From the NCBI RefSeq assembly GCF_000002865.3, contig NW_001865052.1:54439-118438 (forward strand): 64,000 bases of DNA, in the 5' to 3' direction. Under the pieces are notes generated by a model. It saw only the letters and a list, made by a program, of their open reading frames with translations, made no database searches and had not been told where the DNA came from. Position numbers and translations under genes: made by a program. This stretch comes from Monosiga brevicollis MX1. Taxonomy: Eukaryota > Opisthokonta > Choanoflagellata > Craspedida > Salpingoecidae. The stretch's first letter is position 1. Each line of letters starts with the position of its first letter. This document shows positions 11,701 to 23,800 of this stretch, one piece after another.

Positions 11701-14700
11701 AGCATGTGTAAGTTTGAGGCATGCATGGCCAAGACTTTGGTGCAGGTAAAGACCACACGTGCTGGCCGATCATATTTGAAAATGAGCGTACGTGATCTTC
11801 ACGGGAGTCGCAGAGTCGAGCCAGTTCGTAGAGGAGCAACCAGCCACCATCGTGTGCAACATCCACCGAGTTGTGAAAAAGTCGCATCACAAGAAAAGTA
11901 GGATACTCGTCGGCGTAGCTGGTGACGATCCGAGCCACGATTCGCACAACCAAGACGTCGTTGATGGACACCTCGGGAAGCTGCAGACAACACACAGCCA
12001 GGCACATCAGCACTTATCCAAGCCCCAGCTAACAGCGTACATGAACTGCGTGCACACATACCTCGCCCATAGGAAGATCCTCCAAGTGACGCCACAGGCT
12101 GATAGGGATGGCTTTGCAGCCAACCAAGCTATGGTGTGACCAATTAGGGACAGACCAACAATAAGAAGAAGGGAGCAAGGAAGACACTGTCTGATTGTAA
12201 AAGCGCACACGCCACACATCATAAACACCGACGCACTCTTCGCTTTCTCGATCATTTGGGGCAAGCATGGTTTCAATCCACTTCTCCACGTCAATATCCT
12301 TCTTTTTCAGATTGGTAAAAAGCTATGCCAAAACGCGTTGTTCCAATCAAAAAGCGTCCGTTGGTGAGACGTGCACAAGTAGCGCGCCCATCAGTCTCAT
12401 CAGGCCACGACAAACCTGTTGAAGGATGGCAGCGGCGTATTGCCACTTTTCATCGCTCACGAGAACCATATGTCGTGGGCCAGCATGCTCGCCCTGCGTC
12501 TGCTTTCGACGCTGCGCCTGGTCTCCCACGCGCAACATGGCGCGCTGATCACTGGGAGCAATTACCACGTTCATCCCACGGTCGCGGGCGGCTGCAGCCA
12601 AGCACAGACAAATTGATCGGCAACACACACACACATACATGTGAGTTGCATGTTCAAAAAGAAAGCCGTGCATAGACTGGAGCCCTTGCAGCCCTTGCCA
12701 GCATGGGATGAGGGCATTCTTGAGTAACCATGCGATAGAGTCAGACTGGAAAGCACGTGGAACGAAGCAGAGCTAGATGTCCAACGTACAGCGCATCAAA
12801 GCTGCCGCCAGTGGGGTTTTGCCGTAGCCGGGTTGTGCGGTCAAAAGGATTGTTCCCCCCTGTACGCCCAGGAGCAAGCCAGAAGACGACGTGAGTTGCG
12901 GAATGAGGGCGGCGTTGAGGCCTGAAAAAGCCCGCGAGGCTGGGTTGGCATTTCGAGTAGGCCCAAAAAAGCGGTGACCAAGCAGCTGCCACGCACGCTA
13001 TGATTATAAAGACGTCCGAGCCAACCGCGAAGGGTTTCCAGCTCGTCTTCGCGACCTGCCATGTACGTGTCTTCTTCCAGACGATCATCATGATCGCTCT
13101 TGAGATAGTCAGAGAGGATGCTGGAGCGGGGGGCTGGTTGAAAGGCTGGCACGGGGTGGGCCTTGCCCTTGAGTGTCAGGGGCTGCAGCGTTGTAAATTC
13201 AAAGTCATCTCCAGCATATTCAGCCACCACGGCCCGCGTGGCCTCATCGATCAAAACGCCTGGACACGACAAGGCCAAGACCAGTGAGCGGCGCGCAAAG
13301 TTTAGAGCGACGGGGCTAGTGCTGCACGACGAGAAGACAAGTGTCCATACTTGATGCCGTGGCCTTGGCCATGAGGCGTGCCGAGAGGTTGACGGCATCG
13401 CCAAGAACGGTATATTCATGGCGTTCCTTGGAGCCAACAACACCGCAGAAAACACGGCCGGTGGTCACGCCAACACGCGCAAACACGTGATCACCCAGAT
13501 TACTGTCCCCCATTCGTTTGCACCAGAGGTCGCGGTCGTGAGAAGGTCTGATAGTTGGCGGACGGGCATGATTGGCGGCGAAGACACAATGTGTACCTGA
13601 TACCAGCTGCCAAGTCAAGGGCGGCACAGACGGCGCGAACGGGATCATCGCCATGATGCACAAAGGGAGGAAGGCCAAACACACAGAGTGCTAGTAGACC
13701 CTTGTCGTCCACAAGAAGCTTGTTGATGACACCCTCGTAGTTGAAGATGACGCGCTGCAACTCGGTCATGAGCCGCTGGCCAGCCGCCACGGCCTATGGA
13801 CGAAAAGGATGGTGCTTTGAGCTGGCTCAGCTTCGGGAGCCAAGACAATCCAAACGAGACAAACCTCTTTGCAGTCGCCACTTGGAGACGGTTCTAATCG
13901 TAGCCCGCGAATGTTGACAAAGACAATGGAGAGCTGTCCATACCCAGCGTGGTGAGTCAGTGACGAGGCAAAACAATAGGCCTCAACGGCGGCGGCGGCG
14001 GGCACGTACAGTTCGCAGTTCGGCGATATGCTCCGCTGTGGAGGCTTCAAGGCGAACACGGGCAACTTTTGGGATGTAGCGAGCCATGTACGGCACCAAG
14101 CTGGTGGTTACCGGGAGCACAGGTGGAGTGCAGTCCGTGATCACGTGCTCGGTATCGACTGAGCGCAGCTTGACAAAACGCTTTAGGTAGTCAATGTCTA
14201 TTTCAACACCGCTGTATATGAGCCTCGGCCCGCATATTCGAGCAACCGGGATGGGCGCATGGTGGATCCATGGTCACGACGTGGAAGGCGGATAGGCAGG
14301 CACCAAACCTGAGAAGCCATCAGCGCTGGCATCCACGACCGGATTTGTCAAGGGATCCACCTCGACCAGATCCCCGAGCAAGTCGTGACTCTCTGCATCA
14401 TTAGAAAGGACACGGAAGCCATGAGTACGCATGCACGTGTGTATGAGATCCAAACGCATGGGATCAAAGCGGCAGCTCGCTCGCTTCCCTGGCTTCAGGA
14501 TACGAGTCAGCAGACCGAGTACCGACCTGGAGATAACACGACCTCGCCTGCGATGCTGTTGGCCTCTGCAATTGCAATTTGCTTGAGTGGTTGGCCAGCC
14601 AGAACGTACTCCCAGCATTTGAAGACGCCGCCCACATGGATGGCAGCCAGCTTGCCCACCTAATCATTTTTTTTTATATATATATTGATAAAAATAGGGT

Positions 14701-16761
14701 GAGACGAACAAAAGAGATGGTGGATACCATGAAAAGCAGCCGACTTACGCCAAGACCCATGTGAAGGTTCAAGTAATGAGTGTCATTCCCGTCACTTGTG
14801 TGGGCAGGCCAAGGACAAAGCTTGAGAAGTTCAAGTGCACAAGCGGCGGCTTGGGTGGCCGCCTGTTGTAGGTTGCGACAGCCGTTGTTGCTTTTGGGAT
14901 TGGCAGCCCAGGTGACGGTGACAGCATCACCTGCAAACTTGACGACATCACCACCGTAGGACTGTGGAGCGGGCATTGAGTGAGAGAAGGGGCGCAATTT
15001 CATTCAGGCAAAGGAAACAATATGAGAAGGTAGGGCGAGGGACCCTGTGCGTACATGTGCCGTGCCGATGAGTTGTGTGAAGAACTGGTTGATCACGCGA
15101 CACAAGTCTTCGGCGCCGCTGTCATGGGCCTCCTCATCGTGAAGAAAGTTGTCCTCGTACTTGGCAGCAAGTCTCTCCGTGAGTGCCGTAAAGCCACTGC
15201 AGTCAGTGAAGAGGACGGCAGCTTCATAGACCACGCCGCACTCACGCTCGATGCCCATGTGTACGTTCTCAGCGAGAAAAGTATGAAGTTGGTGTGAGAG
15301 GAAGGGGCGGTACGGGGGGGCCTTGAAGGCAAATTGGTGAGCGATGGAGACCAAACGGATTGACTCCTTAATCTTGAGCCAGTGCTGTTTAGCCCGGGAA
15401 GAGCGGCGGGCACTGAGTGTATCGCTACCAGGCGGTGGTGTTGTGGGAGGTGGCGGCCCTCCTTCCTTGACAACTTCGGAAGCAGCAGTCGGGGGTGGAT
15501 TACTGGTTGCCACCCCAATGACCGCGGCTCGGGCCGGGGCGGCGGCGGAGTCGGCCTCTTCTTCTGCCGCTTCGGAGGACAGGCGTCGTGTTGGGCCTGA
15601 AGCTAGATTTGAAGCGGGGCAGTTCTGGGCGGGCGAGCTGGTGGGCGAGGAGGTAGTACCTGCGCCACTGCCAGCGCCATTCCCGAAAGTAAACTGCACG
15701 CGCGAAAGGCGCTGACGCCGTGGTGCCGGCTCCTTGATAGCTTGGGCCTTGGCAGTGGTGGCGACTTCGTCGCTCGGGGGCGCGGGTTGCGGTGGGACGA
15801 CAACATGGCTGCTGCGTTCGAGAGAACGACGGCGGCTCTCGGCGGCCAGCGTGGCAGAGTCGGGCAGTGAGGCGCCGCGAACAATGTGCTGGGAGTCCAT
15901 GATATCGTGGCCGTTGTTGGTGAGGATGCTCGGCGCGGGAGGTGCACTGACACGGCGGGAGGTGGATAAAACGGCGTCAGTATGTTTGGAGGGACTGGCG
16001 TTGAAAGCGACAGGATCACGACGCACGGCCCGAGGAGGACCGTGCGCCAGAGGGCCAGTCCCCACGAGGCCACCCTCAGAGTCCAGTGCGCCGTTGGGTC
16101 GAGGAGGAGAAATGGGGCGGGCTTCCATCACGAGGGCGGCGGCTTTGGGGTTGATGGGTGAAGTGGGGGTTGGATGAAAACCGTTGCGATTTGCGGTGGG
16201 TGATTGGGAAGCTGAATTGAGCTTTGGAGCCACGGCTGATGATGCGGGTGCGGCCGCTGATGCGGCTGTAGCGTTGCTCTCTGCGGGATTTTTGCTGGCG
16301 GCTTTTCCATTGCCGTTCATGCGATGCTGAACAGCAGGGTGATGGAAGGCACCGGCTCGCGCCGCATGCCGGCCTGCCGCAGCCTCGGAGAGCTTTTGCA
16401 GCATGGGTGTGGGGCCAGCGCGTGGCCCGTTTCGCGGGGGCATGGGTGCAGAGACGGAAGGGTCACCCACATCTATGTCAGCTTGCAGCATGATGGGAGG
16501 CACGGCATCGGAGAGGAAGCGGGGCCGCGGAGCCTCTGCGTTGGGCCGGATGGTCGTTAGTTTGGTGCCCCACATGATTGTCTGAGTGGTACAACTGGCC
16601 ACGACAACGCCAGAAGAAGGACTCAAGTGGGGGTGGGGCGTGCCCCAGATTGCAGGACGAGAAGAAAAAGTCGAATCAGGTTTTGTTTTTTCTTCAGGTC
16701 GCTGAGGCGCTAGGCACCATGGCGGGATTCCGGCGTCGCCAAGGACTGCAAAGGTAGGCAA
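8951..16761 (-). CDS. Soluble adenylyl cyclase (ADCY10-type), two class III domains plus AAA module
   Basis: A large multi-exon gene. Exon 1 (15055-16761, 569 aa) has a long Pro/Ser/Ala-rich N-terminus and then cyclase domain C1, with the first metal Asp in VLFTDCSGFTALTE; exon 2 (14749-14961) holds the second in YGGDVVKFAGDAVTVTW. A further exon (about 14535-14665) completes C1 (..ANSIAGEVVLSP). C2 runs over about 13980-13200: SIVFVNIRGL (Asn where C1 has the metal Asp), HVFARVGVTTGRVFCGVVG and YTVLGDAVNLSARLM with catalytic Asn and Arg. Next come a Walker A, AQPGYGKTP (about 12820-12860), and AAA-like and helical exons down to 9963. The Ser/Arg/His-rich exon 9290-9963 and a last exon ending at 8951 (...EECPPPK) are assigned by phase continuity. 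The enzyme makes cAMP and in the known family responds to bicarbonate and Ca2+. The very long disordered N-terminus is unusual; a downstream ATG could be the start. Confidence 0.85.
9136..9196. repeat. (CAA)n microsatellite
   Basis: CAA/ACA triplet run with a few interruptions, inside the last intron of the adenylyl cyclase gene. Confidence 0.9.
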
Positions 16762-17910
16762 AGCTTGGACGGGTGCAAAAAAAAAGGGGGGGCTCTTCTT
16801 TCAGCGACTGGTTGACAAGACAAGCCTGCTCCTGAAGCAGCTATCCGGCAGCAGGCAGGGCCACGCCAAAGGCAATGAGATGATCAGTTGCAGGACATGG
16901 ACACGGTGCACGGTGCAAGGGTTGTTGTTGCCGTTGCTGGTTGTTGGTGTGTTGTTGCCCGAGTGGCGAGAGAGGGACGTCAGTCAGTGTGTGGGCACAC
17001 CGCGCACCAGGATTTGTATGACACAGAGGCAAGACGACAGGCTCGGGAGGAATAATGCAGCCAAGAGCAAAAGTCCGCGCACAGGGGAGGAGACGGTCAA
17101 CAAACGCACCCACAGATGGACGGACAGGCAACCAGTCAAAAGTGATTAAAAAAGTGGTAGCAGTGTGTGGGAGAACCAGAGCGTGAATGGCGGGTGGAGT
17201 TGGGGATGATGGAATGACGCGAGAGAGCGAGAGAGAGAGAGAGAGGAGGGAAAGCCATCAGAGGGCGGACATGAACCAGGACGTGAATGTCAAGGGAAGG
17301 GGACAACGAGGGATAGTGGTTAAGCTTTGACGTGAATGCTCGACGCACAAGGGGAGGGGGCACAGAGGAGGAGGGGGCGGACAGAAGCAGGGAGGTGAAG
17401 CGGACACGACAAATGATGTTGCAAGGTCGGGGCACAACGCGCGAGTTGGCAACGGGGTGGGTTGTGGGTGTGGGTATGGCACCAACTGGGTCTGCTTCGG
17501 TACGAGACGCCAAGGCAACCAGGAACACGGCGCTGTCAAGAGGTGCCGATCGGCTGCCATATCAAGTCGCTTCTTACCTCATCAAAGGGCACAGCCACCA
17601 AATCACACACACAGACACACACACCCGTCTACTCGACAAGAAGCGCCAACAACCGTCTCTCTTCCGTCAGGTCCACCCTTACCAACGGTATCAGCGAGAG
17701 GGACAGAGACACACACAGGGAGAGAGAGAGGAGGGGGAAGGGAGCGAGAGCGGGGACGGGAGGCTTTGAAAGAGAGAAGGCAGGGGCGGAGGGGAAGAGA
17801 GGGAGCTAGGCAGCAGGGCCAAGCAGCCGAGGTGCCAACGAGCCAGCAGCAGTAGCAGCAGCAGCAGAGCCAGGGGTCCCCAACCTTACCAGTGAGACAG
17901 AGAGAGTAAA

Positions 17911-17941
<31 letters not shown>

Positions 17942-18466
17942 GTTGGATACAACAAAGTTCTTTTGTTTGCTCTTGATTAACATGTCTCTCATTTCTCTCT
18001 ATTCTCTGTCTCAGATCTCTCTCTCTAAATCTCTTAGAGACTTGTCTTTCTTTCTCTCTCTCCTTCCATAGAGCTGAGTCCGGGCGTCGAGCAGAGATGA
18101 GTGTGCGGCTCCCTTGAAGGGGGTTCGATTACTAACGCGACTCGGACAAGACTTGAGGAGACATATTCACTCGCCATTCATCACGACACAAAAGTCTCTA
18201 GCCAAGCCACAAGCCACAATCATGGTGGTCGGCCTTCACCGCCGACCTCACTCCACCTCACACTATCTCACACTACCGTGCGGACATGGGTGGCAGGATG
18301 GCCCAGGATCACTGGGAAAAACCATCCACCTCAGACAGCATCAAATTGCATCAAACCGCAACAGTTCAGGGGGCAGACAAAAAGCCCACTTTTTCAAGGC
18401 ACAGCCAGGCAAGAAGCGGAACGACTCCGTATCGATGAGGGAATGTGGGACCCAGCAGCGCCGAGT
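16762..18466. other. Intergenic, purine-rich with GA and GT microsatellites
   Basis: A stretch upstream of the cyclase and downstream of the helicase with no credible coding exon. It carries GAGAG tracts (about 17220-17245 and 17720-17800), a GT run (17915-17941) and TCTCT tracts (about 17990-18065). The ORFs here are low-complexity and show no family similarity. The cyclase 5' UTR and promoter probably lie in 16762-17400. Confidence 0.65.
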
Positions 18467-20638
18467 TTATTCTTCATCGTCCGAATCAAAAGTAATCCGC
18501 TTGGCCTCCTTCATGGGTGGCCCGTTGTCGGCCTTAAAGTGCGCGCCGTACAGGGCGTGCTCCTTGCGCTTGGTGTGCTGCCCAAACTTCATCAAAGCCT
18601 CGGGCACCTCGACATCGGCCTCGCGCAGAACATTGCCCAACGCTCCTGCATGCGCTTTGTCGTGCTGGGTAAAAAAGGTATAGGCAATACCCGTGGCACC
18701 GGCACGCCCCGTGCGACCAATGCGGTGCACATAGTCCTCAATCGTCAGCGGAAATGTGTAGTTGATGACGACAGCCACCCCCTTGACATCGAGGCCACGC
18801 GCGGCCACGTCCGTGGCAATGAGGATGTGTGAATCGCCAGATTTGTAGGCCCGAAGAGCTGCCTCGCGCTGACCCTGCACGCCGCCAAAACATGTCAAAT
18901 GAGCGCATGAGATCGGAATGATCAACCCTTGCATGTGGCAAGACTGCACGCACGCACCTGGTTCAAGTCACCGTGCATGCCCACAACATTGTATGACTTG
19001 CGCTGCAGAAAGCTCTCCAACCGCGCAGCCTCCTTCTTGTACAGGGCAAAAATCAGTACCTAAGCCACCAGATCCCACCCCCCAGCCACGCCATACCGAC
19101 AACAATTGCATCCATATCAGAGACGGGTGTGCTGTGCTGTGTGTCGTAAGCCTCGGACATGGAGATACCAAGCACGCATCGCGGGCCCACCTTGGCATTC
19201 TTGGAGGCGGGGTGCTTGCGAAGCACATCGAGGAGGCGGCGATCCTTTTCCATGGGCTCGACCACATCGACCACCTGCTTGACATTGCGGTTGGCTGAGA
19301 GCTCCTCAGAGCCCACGGTCACCTGTCAAGGAGCAGCGCCCGGCCCGACCAGGGCAAGCCGTTGGAAAACTAAGTTATGACATGGCACGGTGTCCACACC
19401 CTCGTCGGTAGGCCCAACCAAAAGGCGGCAAGGTCTGGCACGCCCGCCTGGAGAAATCACAACGAGTTGTCAGTGCATCATCGATACGTACCCGCAGCGG
19501 GTTTTTCATATAGTTGGCGGCAATGGCGCGCACTTCCTCGGGCCACGTTGCGGAAAACATGAGCGTTTGTCTGCCAGCATGTCAGGCCGAGTGGGGGTCA
19601 GAAACAAGCCGAGAAATAAGCAGATGAGAAGGAACAGAATTAATAAAATAACATCAAAGACAGTTGAGGGCAACAGGCCATTCATGGAACAGACCGTTGG
19701 GTGCCCACGGCGCCAAGAATGAGCTTGATATCGCGTTCAAATCCCATGTCAAGCATGCGATCGGCTTCATCGAGGACAAGGTAGGAGACATGGCTGAGAT
19801 CAAGCTTGCCGTCGTTGAGAAAGTCCACCAAACGGCCCGGGGTGGCGATGACGAGCTCGCAGCCTTGACGAAGGGCGGTGAGCTGGTCGCGCTTCGAAGC
19901 ACCACCGTACACGCACACGGCGCTGATCTGGTTCAAACTCTTGACAGCATCTTGAGCAACCTTGTTGATCTGAAGGGCGAGTTCGCGGGTTGGGGAGAGG
20001 ACGAGAACGCGGGGGCAGTTGGTTTTGCTGCGACCAAGACCCTTGACGTGCTGGAGGGCGGGAAGGGTAAAGGCCAGAGTTTTGCCGGATCCCGTTGCGG
20101 CCACGCCGACCAGGTCTTGACCCTGGACGACAATAGGCCAGCAGCAGCTCTGAATGGCAGTGGGCTTGTCAAAGCCCTTGGTGCAGGCCATGAGGTCGGC
20201 ATCGACGCCTGCGTCGGCAAAGGTCATGGCCGGAGGGAAGGCGTAAGCGTCGTGACCCTCGCCAGCTTCAATGGTGACGTTAAACTCCTTCCAGAGCGCA
20301 TCAATGGCTTTGCGGTCGGCCTTTTTCACTGATGGCGTGGCACCAGCTGCGGGAGTCGGGGCAGCCGACGCGGCTGCGGGGGTGGTCTTGGCCTTTTTGT
20401 CCTTTTTGTTCTTCTTCTCCTTCTTGTTCTTCTTCTCCTTCTTTTCCTTCTTCTCCTTCACCTCGACAGGGGCGTGTTCATGGACGTGTTCGTGATCCGC
20501 GGCCTTGGCGCGCTTGGCCTCGGGGGCAGCGGCAGCCGACGCCGCGGTGGATGCAGCCTCAAGCGCCTGGCGTTTTTGCTTCTTCTCCTTCTTGCTCAAC
20601 TTGCGCGCCATCTGAGCGCCATCCTGAGGAGCCGCCAT
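18467..20638 (-). CDS. DEAD-box RNA helicase, Dbp3-like (ribosome biogenesis)
   Basis: Five exons (19695-20638, 19492-19570, 19191-19322, 18958-19059, 18467-18874) give about 554 aa. The N-terminus is a Lys/Glu-rich tract of repeated KKEK/KKDK units, as in yeast Dbp3. The helicase core carries a Q motif (GFDKPTAIQ), motif I ATGSGKT, Ia [10 protein letters not shown], Ib TPGRL, II DEAD, III SAT, then HGDLNQ, motif [12 protein letters not shown] and [12 protein letters not shown]. The tail ends with an acidic FDSDDEE. In yeast, Dbp3 acts in the nucleolus on 27S pre-rRNA processing; the same role here is inference from the basic N-terminus and core. An in-frame ATG at 20803 would add an uncharged extension; the start at 20638 (MAAPQDGAQ) is preferred because the basic domain follows directly. 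DDX5-type helicases share the core, so orthology is likely but not proven. Confidence 0.88.
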
Positions 20639-21007
20639 TCTGACAAGACCTAGATTGAGAGAGCCCCCCACACGCGCACCAACACAGGGACACACTGTGA
20701 GCGTGCACCCGCACGCAAATTGTCCATCAGCATGTGCGCCAGATGGCGCGGCGCGTCCATCCGTCCATGCGTGCGTGCTTCCCAAACCAGCAAGCACGAC
20801 CAAACGGCAACCACGATCCCACGCACCCTTTGGGCTCTTCTTTCACGTGCTGCACCAGAAAACAGGTATAGACCAAGACGAGGGGAAAGGCGCGGAGACG
20901 AGAAGAAGAACCTGATTCTAAAACCTGCTGATCAATCGCCTCCCGAGCCAGCCGCTCTCTGCCAACTGCGCGCCCCCGACACACACGCACACACACACGC
21001 GCGCGCG

Positions 21008-21038
<31 letters not shown>

Positions 21039-21048
21039 ACACACATAA

Positions 21049-21051
<3 letters not shown>

Positions 21052-21112
<61 letters not shown>
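21052..21112. repeat. (GT)n microsatellite, about 30 units
   Basis: Uninterrupted GT run of about 61 bp, preceded at 21006-21038 by a CT run and a short CACACA block. Confidence 0.97.
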
Positions 21113-21116
<4 letters not shown>

Positions 21117-21460
21117 GGCTGACAATTTCTAATATTGTCAGCATGTGTGATTGAGATGAAGGAGGGGAAAAAGCAATCAAGTTTTGAGCGAGGTGTATTT
21201 CTAGACTGATAAAAGTTGCTATGTTTAGAGGATTTGCGGTGCGATATCGTCGTCATCACCCTGACACTGGTCCTTTGCCTCTCGGTCTCTCCAATCTCTG
21301 AATCCCTCTCGTCGTCTCTCAAAATCTCTGAATCCCTCTCGTAAATCGCTTCTATCCTCTCTTCATCCCTCTCAAGTCCTCTCAAAATCTCTCCTCAAAA
21401 CCTCTCTTCCCTCTTCTCTCTCTCTCAAAAACTCGACTCTTTGGTTTTTTCTCTTTTTCT

Positions 21461-21461
<1 letters not shown>

Positions 21462-21501
<40 letters not shown>
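21462..21501. repeat. (CT)n microsatellite
   Basis: About 20 CT units ending less than 20 bp before the SH2 start codon at 21520. It would lie in the promoter or the 5' leader. Confidence 0.95.
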
Positions 21502-21507
<6 letters not shown>

Positions 21508-21519
21508 TCACGGATCAAA

Positions 21520-22995
21520 ATGGGTACGTCGCTCTCTCGGTTTCGTGCTCTCTCTCGCGGCTTCGGTGCCTGGCAGAAACGGCAGCGTCGTTTGGCAAAT
21601 GCATTCATGGTTTGGAGAATGAATCAAAAGGGCAGCCAGGATCCATATGTGTTTTCGTCATTCACTTGCTGAGCAATGGCAACATGAGACCAATACATCA
21701 ACACCAGAGCCCCGCCCCTCCTCGTTCACTGCTCTCGTCACTCGCTCTCACCGGCACGAGAGAGGCGAGAGGGAACGAGAGAGGCGAGAGGGAATGAGCG
21801 AGTGCGGGGCGCACGCGGCCTGATCTACCTTGGTCTCCATCGTTGATCCATCCTCACCCCACCTTCTTCTCCAATTTTTGCTCGGATCCGCGACGTAGCT
21901 GCCAAGGGTTTCCCCGGTCTTGATAGCTTTGAAGATGACGACATCAGCACCCAGCCGTATGTCCTGTTTGCCATGTGTCTTCCCGCCGATCCCGCAAGAG
22001 CCTGGTTCCCCGGCCATGGTCGTCCCAGCCAGGGGCAAAGATGCCTCGCCATGCATCCACCTGGCCTTGTCGGGGCGACTCGCTTGCTTTGCGTTCCCTT
22101 GACCACCCCCCGCCCATATCCTCACACACCCGCCGCGGCATCCGATCATGTAGCTGGAACTGGGGTCGCATCAGCCGCGAGGAGGCTGTCAAGGAGCTTG
22201 CCGGCAAGCCCGTAAGTTTGACCATGGCGTCTGTGCCACCCCGCATATCCGACTTTTTTGGAAGCCAAGTCACCCGATCTTGCCCTGACATTCCGTTCCC
22301 ACAGGAGGGTACCTTCCTTGTTCGTCTGAGCCAGACTCAGGACGACGCCTACTCCATCTCTGTGGTGTACGTCCTTGACCCTTGTCTTTTTCTTCAGTGC
22401 ATCCCCAGCCACAAGCCGCTCTAGCCAATTTGACTGCATCTCTTGGGCTCACACCATGCAATTCCCCGTGACCGCTCCGATTCTTCCCGGCTGTTTTTTG
22501 TCCCTTTTTGAGCAGCCAGGACGGCCAAGTCCGCCACATTCGCGTCATCTCCACTGATGAAGGCTTTTGCATCAAGTGAGTACCCCCGCTTTCACACCCA
22601 CCCATAATAACACGCACGCGCACACATACCTACCATGCCGGCCCGACCAATGGACCGCGTCGCTGACCTCTTCTTTCACCCGAATCCCACCCACGCTTCG
22701 ATCCGTAGCAAGGCGGATGCGCCCTGCAGGACAATCGCCGAGCTTATTGCCGAGAAGCAAGGCGAGAAGATCAAGAGCAAGTGCGTAGCCACGCCTTTCC
22801 TGCCGCGCCCTGGTCCCTTCAACTCGCGCTGGTCCCAATGCCCAGTGCTGTTGGCCTCACCATCTGCTTTCTCCCATGACCCGACTCAGGCTTCAAGGCG
22901 AGAATGCTAAGGAGACCGTGCTTCTCCGTGACCCCCTCCCCTATCAGGATGATGACGACATTGCCTTTGACGGCAAGGGCTTCATCAAGAGCTAA
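21520..22995 (+). CDS. Single-SH2-domain adaptor protein, 142 aa
   Basis: Seven exons: 21520-21523 (ATG plus one base), 21899-21965, 22154-22211, 22305-22366, 22516-22575, 22709-22780 and 22890-22995. All junctions are GT/AG and keep frame, giving 142 aa. The SH2 domain starts WNWGRISREEA and has the phosphotyrosine-binding arginine in TFLVRLS, then YSISVV, VRHIRVIS, GFCI and TIAELIAEK; the layout is closest to p85/Src-type SH2 domains. The N-terminus is a short acidic segment (DSFEDDDIS) and the C-terminus is acidic (YQDDDD) ending GKGFIKS. There is no SH3, kinase or other domain, so it is a free-standing SH2 adaptor, like SH2D1A in size but not demonstrably related. It should read phosphotyrosine; partners are unknown. 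The four-base first coding exon is unusual but splices into a good MAAKG start. Confidence 0.85.
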
Positions 22996-23800
22996 ATGCT
23001 CTTGCCTCTCTTCCCACTGGCCGGTTTCCTTCTTCCCTCCTGTTGTTTTGGTCCGCAGCCCTTGCCCTGATCCCAACCCCGTCAAATACACCGCCTTCAT
23101 CTTTTATGCTGTTGGTGCTTGCTTCTGCCTCCCCTCGTCCTTCCAATGGCCCATTGGGCCTTTCCCCTGGTTATCGGGCCTCCCTTCCTCTTCCTCTGCT
23201 CTTCTGCCCACATGTGGCCAAGTCCTTGGTGCTGTTGTCAATAGAATCTTGGTGTTATACCGCCCCTCGGGTTGCACTACTCAATCTCAGAATCAATTCG
23301 GGTTCAGGCCACACCGCCTGTGGGGGTTGCACGCACACAGGCAGGCATACCCAAAGCGATGCGCCGCCCACAAGCAGATTTGGGAGGTCAAACAAAAGCA
23401 AGAATGAGGGAATCACAAGAGTATAGAGAGTGAAGATGAAATCAAAAACCTAAAAGACTTAATGGAGAGTGGACCCCAAACAGACGCCCACCCAAAACTC
23501 AAGAGGAAGGCAAGAAAAGGCAAAGATCACGCGATTGTGGCTCAAGCTATGCCTCCGAGGTGGCCTTTTGAATCGACGAGTAGAAGGAGGACTGCCGAGA
23601 AGCGCGCGCCGCCGTGGGTGCCGCGGCAGTCGTCTCCAGCGTCTTGTGTGCCATCATTTCATGCATGCTACAAGGTTATGGTCAGGCAACATTGGCAAAT
23701 GAGCATAGCAACTTGAAAACTGTTCCCCGCCAACCCGTTCGACATCGACGTCCCTCTCTGGTCCTCTACCATCCCCGTACTCGAACCACGCGACAAGTAC
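22996..23800. other. Intergenic region between convergent genes
   Basis: Contains the 3' ends of the SH2 gene and of the Cys-rich receptor gene. No exon with similarity to a known family is seen. Confidence 0.6.

Larger units (their letters stand above)
20639..21519. other. Intergenic region with dense CT/GT microsatellites
   Basis: Shared upstream region of the divergent helicase and SH2 genes. It contains CT runs (21006-21038 and 21462-21501), a GT run (21052-21112) and irregular TCTCT-rich DNA. No gene is seen. Confidence 0.7.

Noticed and set aside
18080-18190. Possible tRNA (GGTTCGATTACT segment)
   Set aside because: No acceptor stem, anticodon arm or D arm could be paired around the T-loop-like sequence.
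18101-18832. 243-codon plus ORF
   Set aside because: Largely antisense to the last helicase exon; no recognisable domain.
19664-20332. 222-codon plus ORF
   Set aside because: Antisense to helicase exon 1, which has all DEAD-box motifs.
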